DNA of 64,000 nucleotides from an uncultured Alistipes sp. (GTDB lineage: Bacteria; Bacteroidota; Bacteroidia; Bacteroidales; Rikenellaceae). Below, piece after piece: positions 19,079 to 27,432 of the stretch. Each line of letters opens with the position of its first letter. Position 1 is the first letter of the stretch. Location: contig CALUMQ010000001.1 of assembly GCA_944321765.1 (NCBI GenBank), positions 1 to 64,000 of the forward strand. Reading direction: 5' to 3'. The notes under the pieces are model-generated. The model searched no databases. It had not been told where the DNA came from and saw nothing but the letters and a program-made list of their open reading frames with translations. The position numbers were made by a program, and so were the translations under genes.

Positions 19079-19086
19079 CAAAGGTA
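19079..19086 (-). promoter_or_regulatory. promoter -7 box TACCTTTG for ffh
   Basis: TAnnTTTG match 36 bases upstream of the ffh start. Confidence 0.55.
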
Positions 19087-19140
19087 CGAAATTATTCACA
19101 AAGCGCAAATCCGCCGGGCGTGAATTCTCCGATAAGCGAA

Positions 19141-19174
19141 GCGGGAGGCTGCAATCCATGTTGCAGCCTCCCGC
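19141..19174 (-). terminator. 14-bp perfect hairpin after the SusCD-protease operon
   Basis: Arms GCGGGAGGCTGCAA (19141-19154) and complement (19161-19174). It lies 73 bases after the last minus-strand gene. The T run is weak, so it is a probable rather than certain terminator. Confidence 0.6.
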
Positions 19175-19246
19175 TCCGGGATTGTTCCGCCTTTCGGGAC
19201 TCCTCTCCCCATGGGTTCGGATCCCGTTGCGGCATCAAAGCAAATG

Positions 19247-19744
19247 CTACTTGTCCTCCTTTTCGGCGTCGATTTCGTCCTTGTAGAGATCGAGGATCTC
19301 CTGCGGGATTCCGTCGCAGCGTCCGTATACCGAGACGTTTTCGGCATTGTCGGTTGCCGTCCACGTCATGCGGTCGGAGAAGAGGTCGCTGATGATGTAG
19401 CGGCTTGTCCAGTCGCCGTTTTCGTAGTCGTACATGCCGCGGATCACCGTTCCGAGAGCGTCGTCGGTGTAGAGGGCATAGTCGCCGGTGATGCGACGCG
19501 GGCCGAAGCTGTCGAGGTTTTGGTAGATTGTGAACCGATACCCGTCGCGATACTCCAGTTCGAGGTATACGTAGCTTCCTTCGGCCAGCGATGCGCCGTT
19601 GTTCCAGGAATCGAGTTTCCAGGTTCCCGAGATGTTGTAGGGCGTGACCTCGAGTCCGGGATCTTGGTAGCTGTTGTCCTTCTCGCAGCTTGCGAAGCTT
19701 ACGGCAAACATCAGCAGAAGCGTGAATTTCAGTAAATGTTTCAT
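19247..19744 (-). CDS. lipocalin-like lipoprotein
   Basis: 165 aa, lipobox VSFASC (Cys20). After the lipobox, NISGTWKLDSWNNG and alternating strands (YVYLELEYRDGYRFTIYQ) resemble the lipocalin-like beta-barrel lipoproteins of Bacteroidota. Function is not known. The ATG at 19744 is preferred over one four codons upstream because it starts the basic-hydrophobic signal. It follows a DUF1573 gene by 15 bases and is the last gene of the operon. Confidence 0.65.
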   Translation of the reverse strand: MKHLLKFTLLLMFAVSFASCEKDNSYQDPGLEVTPYNISGTWKLDSWNNGASLAEGSYVYLELEYRDGYRFTIYQNLDSFGPRRITGDYALYTDDALGTVIRGMYDYENGDWTSRYIISDLFSDRMTWTATDNAENVSVYGRCDGIPQEILDLYKDEIDAEKEDK

Positions 19745-19759
19745 ATCGTTGATCAATTG

Positions 19760-20587
19760 TTATTCGCGTTGTTTCGTTTCGTCGCTCTCCGGGGCGATGC
19801 GGATCGTGATGCTGCTTTCGCCGGGCGAAACCCCGAGCCCCTTCAGAAAGAGCGGGATGCGTTGTGCGGGTTTGCCTGCGGCGGGGTCGAAGCGCACGAT
19901 GAGTTCACCCAGGCCTCCGGGCGCGAGTTTCTCGGGCGAGAACACCGCCTTGATGCAGGGGGGCAGCATACGGGTATCGACTGCGACGCGCAGCGTGTCG
20001 TCCCCGGCGTTGAGACACTCGATGCTTTCGGTGCTGAGCGTCGAAGGGTCGAACCGCAACTCCTGCCGTTTGAGCAGCAGTTTTCCTTTTGCGTAGGGAT
20101 ATGCGTAGGTCGGACGCGTCGAGGGCACCACCTGCCCGGTGAGTTGGAGTATTGCCGAGGGAAGGCTTGCCGAGAGCTGCGTAAAGATAAAGATCTTCCG
20201 CTGAATGCGTCCCGGGTGCCCTTTGGGGTGATAGGTCACTGTCATCTCGCTGGTTTGTCCGGGCATGACCGGTTGCCGGTCGTACGAAGGAACCGTGCAT
20301 CCGCACGTGGTGTTCACCCTCGTAATGACCAGCGGGATCTTTCCGACGTTTTTCCAACGGTAGGTAACGCTCTTCGCCCCGTCATCCTCCCCGATATCAC
20401 CGGTGCTGATGACCAGTTGTTCGAACTGCATCGCTTCGGAGCCGTTTGCCCTGGAGGGATTTGCCAGACTGTCGAGCCGTTCGCGCGGGATGACACGTAT
20501 CTGGCCCTGCACCGGGGCGGCGGCCAGAAGGGCCGTCGCCGCCCCGAGCGGGAGCAGAAGGTATCGTATGACGTTGTCGAACCGCAT
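19760..20587 (-). CDS. DUF1573 exported protein
   Basis: 275 aa with an N-terminal signal peptide (about 1-28). The first DUF1573 (Ig-like) unit carries the typical TTCGCTVPSYDRQPVMPG motif followed by YHPKGHPGR; a second beta-rich region follows. These domains occur in periplasmic or surface proteins of Bacteroidota and their role is poorly defined. It is encoded 15 bases after the subtilase gene. A second, unrelated-context DUF1573 protein lies at 39562. Confidence 0.8.
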   Translation of the reverse strand: MRFDNVIRYLLLPLGAATALLAAAPVQGQIRVIPRERLDSLANPSRANGSEAMQFEQLVISTGDIGEDDGAKSVTYRWKNVGKIPLVITRVNTTCGCTVPSYDRQPVMPGQTSEMTVTYHPKGHPGRIQRKIFIFTQLSASLPSAILQLTGQVVPSTRPTYAYPYAKGKLLLKRQELRFDPSTLSTESIECLNAGDDTLRVAVDTRMLPPCIKAVFSPEKLAPGGLGELIVRFDPAAGKPAQRIPLFLKGLGVSPGESSITIRIAPESDETKQRE

Positions 20588-20602
20588 GACTGTCGTTGTC
20601 CG

Positions 20603-22774
20603 TTAGAGCCAGCCGCTGCCGTTTGCCGACTTGCGTACGGTGATGTTGAACGTGTGCGTTTCGTTGTTGCTGGCCGTGATCGTCGCGGAGGTAGCACCCT
20701 CTTTCAGTCCGGTGAATACGACCTTTCCGTCCTTGATCTCGCCGGTGGCAATCGACGTGTCGTTGATCTTCAGAACGTAGGTCAGGGATTCGCCTCCGAC
20801 GAAGTAGCGGGCGGGCGTCTCCGTGACGGCGTTCTCCTCGCCGATGCCGAGATAGATGTTCGGGAAGGTCATCTTGCTTCCGCTGTTGTCGTCGGCTATG
20901 GCCTTGAGGAGCAGTTCGGCGTTGACCAGACCTCCGTTCTTGCCGACATACTGCGACAGGGGGGTCTCCTTGAGATAGGTCGTTCCCAGATCGGTCACGT
21001 AGTGGTAGTAGAACTTCGATCCCACCTGATACTCGTCGATGGGCGTAACGCTCTCGACGAGGAGTTTGCGGAACTCTGCGGCCGTGAAGTGCTTGCGGAG
21101 CTGTGCGGCATACGAGAGACCGAGCGCTGCGACACCCGATACGTGGGGGCAGGCCATCGAGGTGCCCTCCATGTAGCCGTATCCCGTCTCGCCGCTTACC
21201 TGCGGAGGCATGGTCGAGAGTACGCATCCGACGGATCCGATCTGGTGGTCGTCGTCATAGAATTCGTAGTAGTAGTCCTGGTCTCCTCCGGGCGCGGAGA
21301 TGTTGGATCCCGTTCCGTAGTTCGAGAAGGTGGAGATGGTGTAGTCCGGGGCGATGGCGTTCACCGAGACACAGTAGTCTGCAGCACCGGGGAATCCGGC
21401 CGACGGAGCATACTCGTTGCCCGACGCGAAGACCGGAATACCGCCTTCGATGGGGCCGTTGGGCGAGCCGGCGTTGTGGACGAAGTAGTCGAGCGCGGCT
21501 TTCTCCAGCGGACAGGTGGCTTCCCACTCCTCCTGGGTGGCGAATCCCGGGGAATTTTCGTATCCGTTGGCCGTTCCGGAGGTGTAACCCCAGCTGCACT
21601 GCAGGATGACGGCGCCGTTGTCGGCCGCATACTTGATGGCCCGCACCAGACTGATGGTGTTGCTCGAGGAGTTTCCGGAGAAGATCTGGCATGACATGAC
21701 CTTTACACCGGGCTTCTCCTTCGTACCACCGGCGATGGAGACCATGCTGAAGGAGTCGTCGCCGGCATTCTCGTCGTTGTTGTTGCGAGCGGCGATGACG
21801 CCCGCAACGTGCGTTCCGTGGCCGGTGTCGGCCGTCGCGTCGCACGAGATGACCCCGGTGTTGTTGATGAAGTCGTATCCGTAGTGGTCTCCGGCATATC
21901 CGTTGTTGTCACGGTCCTCGTGGGAGACGTTCTGTCCGGCCTCGTCGCTGTAGTAGGGCTCGTCCTCGTTCTCCCACATGTTGTTGATCAGATCGGGGTG
22001 GCGCCAGTAGATACCCTCATCAAGAACGGCGACCACGATCGAGGGGTCACCCGTGGAGAGTTCCCAGGCCTTTTCGCAGTTGATGTCTGCGCCGGCGCGG
22101 AATTTCGCCTTGGCCTTTTCGATCTCCTCGCTTTCGAGCGTGCTGTTTGCCTCATCGCCCTCGATGACGAATACGTCCTGGTATCCGCGGTTGATGATGT
22201 TCCACTGATAGGGGAGGAGGTTGTCGTTGTAGATGTATCCGTTGGCGCCTTCCGCGCGGGTTCTGGCGCGCTTGACCATCTCCTTGGTCAGCGGAATGGG
22301 CTTGCGGTCGGTGCGGTATGCGCGCTTGATGGTGCGGTTGGGCGTTGCGACCTGAACCTCTCCGAGCTGCGAGAAGCGGGCGATGACATCCTCTACGGAA
22401 TTTTTATCGCTGAAGCGTACGACATACCACAGATGCAGTCCGGCTTCGCGGGTACGGGTTTCGTTGCGTTTGTCGATCGGGAAGATACGCTCCAATTCGC
22501 AGTCACCGAGCAGGTCGAGGACCTCGTCGACGGAGAGGATTCCCGAACGGGTGGCAGCTGCACCGCTGCGGGTTTTGGCGACACCCAGTTCGTCGAGCAT
22601 GTCGCTGACGTAGGGTGCGAACTTTACGATGATCTCCCCCGACATCTGGGTCGGTTCGGTCTCGGTACCGGGGGTTCCGGGCGCGGGCTCTACAGGCTCC
22701 TCGGTGGAGCAGGCGCTGAAGAGGATCAGCGACAGGGCGCTGAGTGCGGAAACAAGATATTTGTTCATTTTCAT
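20603..22774 (-). CDS. subtilisin-like (S8) serine protease lipoprotein
   Basis: 723 aa, lipobox LFSAC (Cys22). A propeptide-like region (about 45-150) precedes the S8 domain. The catalytic triad is visible: Asp252 in VVAVLDEGI, His319 in GHGTHVAG, Ser539 in GTSMACPH, with oxyanion Asn453 in ASGNE. A C-terminal Ig-like domain spans about 635-715. It is probably displayed on the cell surface, where it would cut proteins or mature neighbouring gene products. It is the only hydrolase in this SusCD operon, which points to a protein or peptide substrate. Confidence 0.92.
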   Translation of the reverse strand: MKMNKYLVSALSALSLILFSACSTEEPVEPAPGTPGTETEPTQMSGEIIVKFAPYVSDMLDELGVAKTRSGAAATRSGILSVDEVLDLLGDCELERIFPIDKRNETRTREAGLHLWYVVRFSDKNSVEDVIARFSQLGEVQVATPNRTIKRAYRTDRKPIPLTKEMVKRARTRAEGANGYIYNDNLLPYQWNIINRGYQDVFVIEGDEANSTLESEEIEKAKAKFRAGADINCEKAWELSTGDPSIVVAVLDEGIYWRHPDLINNMWENEDEPYYSDEAGQNVSHEDRDNNGYAGDHYGYDFINNTGVISCDATADTGHGTHVAGVIAARNNNDENAGDDSFSMVSIAGGTKEKPGVKVMSCQIFSGNSSSNTISLVRAIKYAADNGAVILQCSWGYTSGTANGYENSPGFATQEEWEATCPLEKAALDYFVHNAGSPNGPIEGGIPVFASGNEYAPSAGFPGAADYCVSVNAIAPDYTISTFSNYGTGSNISAPGGDQDYYYEFYDDDHQIGSVGCVLSTMPPQVSGETGYGYMEGTSMACPHVSGVAALGLSYAAQLRKHFTAAEFRKLLVESVTPIDEYQVGSKFYYHYVTDLGTTYLKETPLSQYVGKNGGLVNAELLLKAIADDNSGSKMTFPNIYLGIGEENAVTETPARYFVGGESLTYVLKINDTSIATGEIKDGKVVFTGLKEGATSATITASNNETHTFNITVRKSANGSGWL

Positions 22775-22786
22775 AGTGTCAAATCG

Positions 22787-24538
22787 TTATCGGCTCGAAG
22801 CGTCCGCATTTTCGGAGTCGTCGGAGGTATTTGCAAGCTTTTTCTTGACATACTCCTTGTAATATTCGTTCAGGTTCGAGGGGGTGTTGGAGAAGCCGGT
22901 GAGGTTGCCGAGTTCATCCTTGCCCTCCTGGGAGAAGAGCAGCGTGTAGGGGTCCCACCAGTCGAGCGACGGATGCCAGAGGATCCAGTCGGGGAGTTGG
23001 CCGGTCAGACGGTTGAGGTTCAGGGCCAGCATCTTCAGCTGGGGCATGACGCGCTTGACGGTAAGCAGTTTCCGGGGCAGTGTGTCGGCGCTGTTGGCGA
23101 TATCGGCCTCGGTGTAATATCCGACGTTCGGGTCATCCTCGAACGAGGGGATCTCGCCCTGGAGGTAGTTCACCGAGAGGATCAGCGTATCGAGACCCTT
23201 TACGGATTCGTTTTTCGAGTTGGTGCCGGGCTCCCAGCGAAGCAGCCACTCGGGGAAGGGCCCGAACTGTTTGGTGGTGGAGTTGTAGGCCGTCTCCTGG
23301 TAGAGACCTCCGAAATTCGTAGCCACGTTGTTGCTCAGGTCGTAGATCAGCTTCCGCTGGTTGTTGGCCATCTTCAGCACATGGAGATTCGGGAAGTTCT
23401 CGGGGGTGAGCATGTCGGGAACCGCTTCGAAGTTGTTGCTTCCCAGATCGAGGTACTCGAGTTCACGGAGGTTTTTGAAATCCTCGTGCAGCGAGGTCAG
23501 ACCGTAGGCGCCGATGGTGAGGCGTTTGAGGTGCTCGAGCTTGCAGATGTACTCGCCGGTGTCAAGATTGAGCTGGAAGGTGTTGACGTTGCTGTAGAAC
23601 TGCAGTTCCTGGGCGCCGGTCAGATACTGCACCTCGAAGGGCAGTCCCTCCTTTGTCGAGAACATGAAGAACCGGGCATATTTCACACGGCCCTCCAGTG
23701 AATCGACGTATCCGTCCATACCCTTTTCCCAGAGTATCACGCCGTCCCAGTTGTCCATTTTCTCTCCCGAGGTTTCCCAGTCGGAAGCCCATACTTCGAG
23801 AGAGCGGGCGATGCTGAGCAGCGCTACGGAGTCACCCTCACGGGTTCCGCGCTTGATCTCCTCGGCGGCGCCCTGTTTGATGGTGAGTTTGTCGTTGCGG
23901 GCGAGCATCTCTTCCGAGACCTTGCTCTCCTCGGAGGGGACGAAGGAGATCTCGGCGATTCGTTCCGCAGGACGGGAGTTGATGCCCCATGTAAAGTGTA
24001 CGGTCACTTCGCGGGGACGCAGTCCGCGGTCGAGATCGACGTCGAAGCGGTCGGTCTTTACCCAGCTGGTCACATCGTCGGGGACCTTCACCTCGAAGTC
24101 CACGTTGGTCTTTACCCGGACGTCGAACTTCCGGTCGTCGAGCGCCGCATAGTTGGCGATCGATACTTCGGGCTCCTCGAGCGTGATGGCATAGTCGAAT
24201 CCCTTCTGCTCGATTCGCACCTCCTGATAATCGGCGCTGTTTTCGGTCTTGGTGATGCGCACGACACCCGTACGGACCTGGTTCGTCAGCGCAGAGTCGA
24301 TGATCAGGCTGCACTCCTTGCTGCCCTTTCCGTTGGCCGGGGATACCGTGATCCAGGGCACCGAGGAGGCTGCCACCCAGTTTTCGCCGGCGGAGATGTT
24401 GATGCGTTTGGTGCCGCCTACGGCCTCGACGGTGAACGAATCGGTGTCGATGCCGAACGGGATGTTCTCGTCATTGGTACAAGCGCCCAGGGCGGATGCT
24501 GCGAGAATCGATAATGCGATATAATAGCGTACTTTCAT
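22787..24538 (-). CDS. BACON plus leucine-rich-repeat lipoprotein
   Basis: 583 aa, lipobox ALGAC (Cys20). A BACON domain (about 30-115: WITVSPANGKGSKECSL) and a second beta domain (about 120-220) are followed by leucine-rich repeats (LEHLKRLTIGAYGLTSL, LRELEYLDLGSNNFEAVP, LKMLALNLNRLTGQLP) to the C-terminus. Such proteins bind ligands at the surface. I reject the longer frame to 24787 because the signal peptide begins at 24538, 14 bases after the previous stop. Confidence 0.85.
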   Translation of the reverse strand: MKVRYYIALSILAASALGACTNDENIPFGIDTDSFTVEAVGGTKRINISAGENWVAASSVPWITVSPANGKGSKECSLIIDSALTNQVRTGVVRITKTENSADYQEVRIEQKGFDYAITLEEPEVSIANYAALDDRKFDVRVKTNVDFEVKVPDDVTSWVKTDRFDVDLDRGLRPREVTVHFTWGINSRPAERIAEISFVPSEESKVSEEMLARNDKLTIKQGAAEEIKRGTREGDSVALLSIARSLEVWASDWETSGEKMDNWDGVILWEKGMDGYVDSLEGRVKYARFFMFSTKEGLPFEVQYLTGAQELQFYSNVNTFQLNLDTGEYICKLEHLKRLTIGAYGLTSLHEDFKNLRELEYLDLGSNNFEAVPDMLTPENFPNLHVLKMANNQRKLIYDLSNNVATNFGGLYQETAYNSTTKQFGPFPEWLLRWEPGTNSKNESVKGLDTLILSVNYLQGEIPSFEDDPNVGYYTEADIANSADTLPRKLLTVKRVMPQLKMLALNLNRLTGQLPDWILWHPSLDWWDPYTLLFSQEGKDELGNLTGFSNTPSNLNEYYKEYVKKKLANTSDDSENADASSR

Positions 24539-24552
24539 AGTTCCGAGATCTG

Positions 24553-27330
24553 TTATTCGAGCATGTCCGCGCAGTTGGTGATGTTCTGCGTTTTGTCGTA
24601 GATGAGGTTGAAGGCTCCGGCCTGCCAGTAGTAGCAGATATCCGAGGCGTCGAACGTAATATTGGGGTTGTCGCTGATATCGAGGTTGTAGATCAGGTAG
24701 GAGATCGTGTCGTCGATTTTGCGCAGGTCGTTCGACCCGAGGAACAAACCGCGGAGACCTGTATGCTTGTAGATACCCAGGGGCCACTCTTTCAGACAGC
24801 GGGCACCGTTGTCGTCACGCTGTCCGCGCACGGCGAGAACCGTAAGGCTCATGGCATCGGTCGGGTTCCACGGGAACGCGTCGAATGCGTTGTAGGAGAG
24901 GTCCACACCGTAGAGATACGGCAGGTTTCCTGCGTGGAACTCGTCGGGAAGTTTCTTTATTCTGTTGTATGTGAGGTCGATCGAGATGAGATTTGCCATC
25001 GTCTCGGGCTTGGGACTGGTGAAGCAGCCTTCCTCGAAGGACTCCAGACCGTTTCCTGCAAGAATGATGTAACTGATCTGCGAGTTACTTTTGGCCATGC
25101 AGGCAGGATACTCCTTGATCTGGTTTCCGGAGAGGGTGAACGTCGTGACGTTGATACCTTGATAGGTGCCGTTGTCGGCATTCTGGAAACGGGTGATCTT
25201 GTTATATGCGAAGAGTGCGCTCGAGAGGTAATAGGGCGTATCGCTGGTAAAGATATCGGGCACCTCCGTGAGCTGATTGTACGAAGCCGAGAAGGTTTCC
25301 AGGTTGTCGGTGTTGCAGAAGATGCGACGACCTCCGGCGATCTCTACCGTCTTGAATTCCGTGATTTGGTTGTTGTCGAAATAGAGCTCTGTAGGCATGA
25401 AGTCATTGCCGAAGGCTTCGAGCGGTCCGGAGATCTTGTTGTTGGCCAGGTCGAGGAGCCCGAGGTATTCCATGGCGGCAATCTCCTTGGTCGGGATGGA
25501 CTCCAGGTTGTTGTCGCGGGCGTAGAGCATCTGGATCGTGTTCTTCGAGGCGCCGGTTGCCAGATTGATGATGGCGGTGCGCAGCTCCTCGTCGGTCCAG
25601 CCGGGGATGGTCTTGGTTCCCGAGTTGCAGGAGATGTTCACCTGTACGAGAGCCGGCATCTCCTTCACCGTCTGGGGCAGGCCGTGCATGTTGGGGCAGT
25701 TGTAGATTTCGAGCAGCGTGCACGACTTGAGGTGGCAGATCGAATCGGGCAGCATCTCGATGGGGCTGTTGCCGATGTAGAGGTATTCGAGCTTCGAGAG
25801 CCGTCCGATATCGTTGGGCAGGCTGAGGAGGTTGTTGCAGAAGCGTCCTGCGATGACATCCTTGGGCTGAATCTCACGCTGCTTGCCGGTCTTCTTGTCG
25901 AAGATCTGCTCTTCGGTGTACCCCTGCTCGTAGAGGGCCATGGCCGGGCTCGAGAGGTTGTGCTCCTTGAGCGCCAGGGCGCAGGGGTATGACATCTGCG
26001 GCTGGATGTGCGTGGCTGCAAGATACTGCTTGTTGTACTCCAGCCGATTGCGGTTGCGGTCCTCGAGCGACTTCGAAGGATCGAGCATCGGATCGTAGGT
26101 TCCGGTATTCGTATCGTTGTGGGTTCCGAGGTAGAGCTCGACCAGCTCGGTAAGCTGTCCGATGGCGGCGGGCATGTGACCGCTGATGCCGAACTCGCTC
26201 AGCACGATTTTCGCCACACGGCCGTTGGAGTGAACCTCGACGCCGGGCTGTGCGCTCCACAGGTCGGGTGACTTGTTGAAATCCCAGTTGCAACCCTTGT
26301 TGTAGTCCTGTCCGCCGTAGTACCAGTTGGGGCCGTCGAGCGCCTCCCAGATGGCCTTCAGGGCGTAGTTGTCCTTCATGTATTCGTCGGCCTGATAGAG
26401 CTGGATGGGCACATCGGCCTCGGTGGTCTGGTTGTCCGCGACGGTGAATTCGCTGCCGGCGAGCGTGTCGTGGCACTCCTCGAGAAGAACCTTGTTGGAG
26501 TCATAGGTGGCGTACCCGACGATTTCGTAGGTTCCGGCCGGGAGCGAGAGCAGCGAGTCGCAGGTGATCGACGAGGTCTGGTAGCCGAAGTCCTCGCTGG
26601 GAATATTTTCGATGCCGTCTTCTCCGAAGTGTACGGAGAATTCCGCCTGGAGGTAGGAGAAGGTGATGTTGTCCTTGTCGGTACCTACCTCATGCACGGT
26701 CACGTCGAAATACCCGATTTCGTCGAACGTATATTCGCGCTGGCGGTCAGCGGCACGCGTGGGTGCGGGATCATAGTCGAGCGAGCCGTCGAAATTCTTC
26801 ATATCCTTCAGCAGGTTGAACTGCACCTTTCCGCGGGGTGTCACCTTGGCGGTGAGGTCGTGCACGGTCAGGCCGCCCGCAACCACGGAGAATTTGTTGT
26901 TCTGCGTGGTTCCGATGTAAAGCTGGTTGTCCAGAACGTCGTACAGCGTGTAGGAGACGATCTGATACTCTCCGGTGAGCAGCTGGAGCTTGTCGCTGCG
27001 CAGGCCGAATTCGGCGCTCTCCTTGTCGGCATAATTGAGCGTCAGGGTCTGCGTGATGGTCACGTTTCCACCGGCCAGCATCTGTATTTCGATCTTGCGG
27101 GCATCGGAGAGGAATTCGAGTTCGTCCACGATGGTGGATCCGTCGGCGCGTGTTTGGAGTTCGGCGCTCGGTGTTTCGGGCACGAGCCCCTCCTTGTAGA
27201 GCTTGAACTGTACGTACCCGTAGTCGAGCTCGCGGTTGTCGATACCGTCGTCGTCGGAGCAAGCCGCGGCGAAGAGCGACGCGAAGCAGGCGACGAAGGC
27301 GAATATAGCGATGTTTTTGAAAAGTTTCAT
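24553..27330 (-). CDS. DUF4458-type leucine-rich-repeat lipoprotein
   Basis: 925 aa, lipobox LFAAAC (Cys24). Two similar N-terminal beta domains (about 35-165 and 170-310, each starting VQF/YFDV-like and ending with a GEYQIVSYTLYD / GTYEIVGYATYD signature) fit tandem DUF4458. A long leucine-rich-repeat region follows (about 330-900: LVELYLG, LEYLYIGNSPIEMLP, LGLLDLANNKISG). It is probably a surface adhesin or substrate-binding protein. An internal terminator-like hairpin lies upstream of it in the operon, so its expression may be lower than that of SusCD. Confidence 0.82.
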   Translation of the reverse strand: MKLFKNIAIFAFVACFASLFAAACSDDDGIDNRELDYGYVQFKLYKEGLVPETPSAELQTRADGSTIVDELEFLSDARKIEIQMLAGGNVTITQTLTLNYADKESAEFGLRSDKLQLLTGEYQIVSYTLYDVLDNQLYIGTTQNNKFSVVAGGLTVHDLTAKVTPRGKVQFNLLKDMKNFDGSLDYDPAPTRAADRQREYTFDEIGYFDVTVHEVGTDKDNITFSYLQAEFSVHFGEDGIENIPSEDFGYQTSSITCDSLLSLPAGTYEIVGYATYDSNKVLLEECHDTLAGSEFTVADNQTTEADVPIQLYQADEYMKDNYALKAIWEALDGPNWYYGGQDYNKGCNWDFNKSPDLWSAQPGVEVHSNGRVAKIVLSEFGISGHMPAAIGQLTELVELYLGTHNDTNTGTYDPMLDPSKSLEDRNRNRLEYNKQYLAATHIQPQMSYPCALALKEHNLSSPAMALYEQGYTEEQIFDKKTGKQREIQPKDVIAGRFCNNLLSLPNDIGRLSKLEYLYIGNSPIEMLPDSICHLKSCTLLEIYNCPNMHGLPQTVKEMPALVQVNISCNSGTKTIPGWTDEELRTAIINLATGASKNTIQMLYARDNNLESIPTKEIAAMEYLGLLDLANNKISGPLEAFGNDFMPTELYFDNNQITEFKTVEIAGGRRIFCNTDNLETFSASYNQLTEVPDIFTSDTPYYLSSALFAYNKITRFQNADNGTYQGINVTTFTLSGNQIKEYPACMAKSNSQISYIILAGNGLESFEEGCFTSPKPETMANLISIDLTYNRIKKLPDEFHAGNLPYLYGVDLSYNAFDAFPWNPTDAMSLTVLAVRGQRDDNGARCLKEWPLGIYKHTGLRGLFLGSNDLRKIDDTISYLIYNLDISDNPNITFDASDICYYWQAGAFNLIYDKTQNITNCADMLE

Positions 27331-27350
27331 AAAAAACCTTGTCTTGTAAA

Positions 27351-27366
27351 CTCTTTAATTATAGTT
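27351..27366. repeat. left copy of a 16-bp inverted repeat pair
   Basis: CTCTTTAATTATAGTT on the plus strand. Its exact complement is at 29148-29163. Each copy starts 21 bases upstream of a start codon (27330 and 29127). Confidence 0.6.
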
Positions 27367-27370
27367 TTAA

Positions 27371-27412
27371 GAAAACCGGGGCCCCGCCCCATTCAACGGG
27401 GCCCGGGTTTTC
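27371..27412 (-). terminator. internal terminator or attenuator in the SusCD operon
   Basis: Near-perfect 16-base arms (GAAAACC..GGGGCCCCG) around a 10-base loop, then TTAAAACT on the minus strand. It lies 20 bases after the gene at 27433-29127 and would limit read-through into the LRR and protease genes. Confidence 0.65.
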
Positions 27413-27432
27413 GGTCGATGGGATGCCTCAGA

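Noticed and set aside
19141-19174. 14-bp perfect inverted repeat as an insertion-sequence end
   Set aside because: It is a single compact hairpin placed just after the last gene of an operon, which fits a terminator; no transposase nearby.
17625-19286. 553-codon plus-strand frame antisense to ffh
   Set aside because: Ffh motifs on the minus strand are unambiguous; the plus frame crosses the ffh promoter and terminator.
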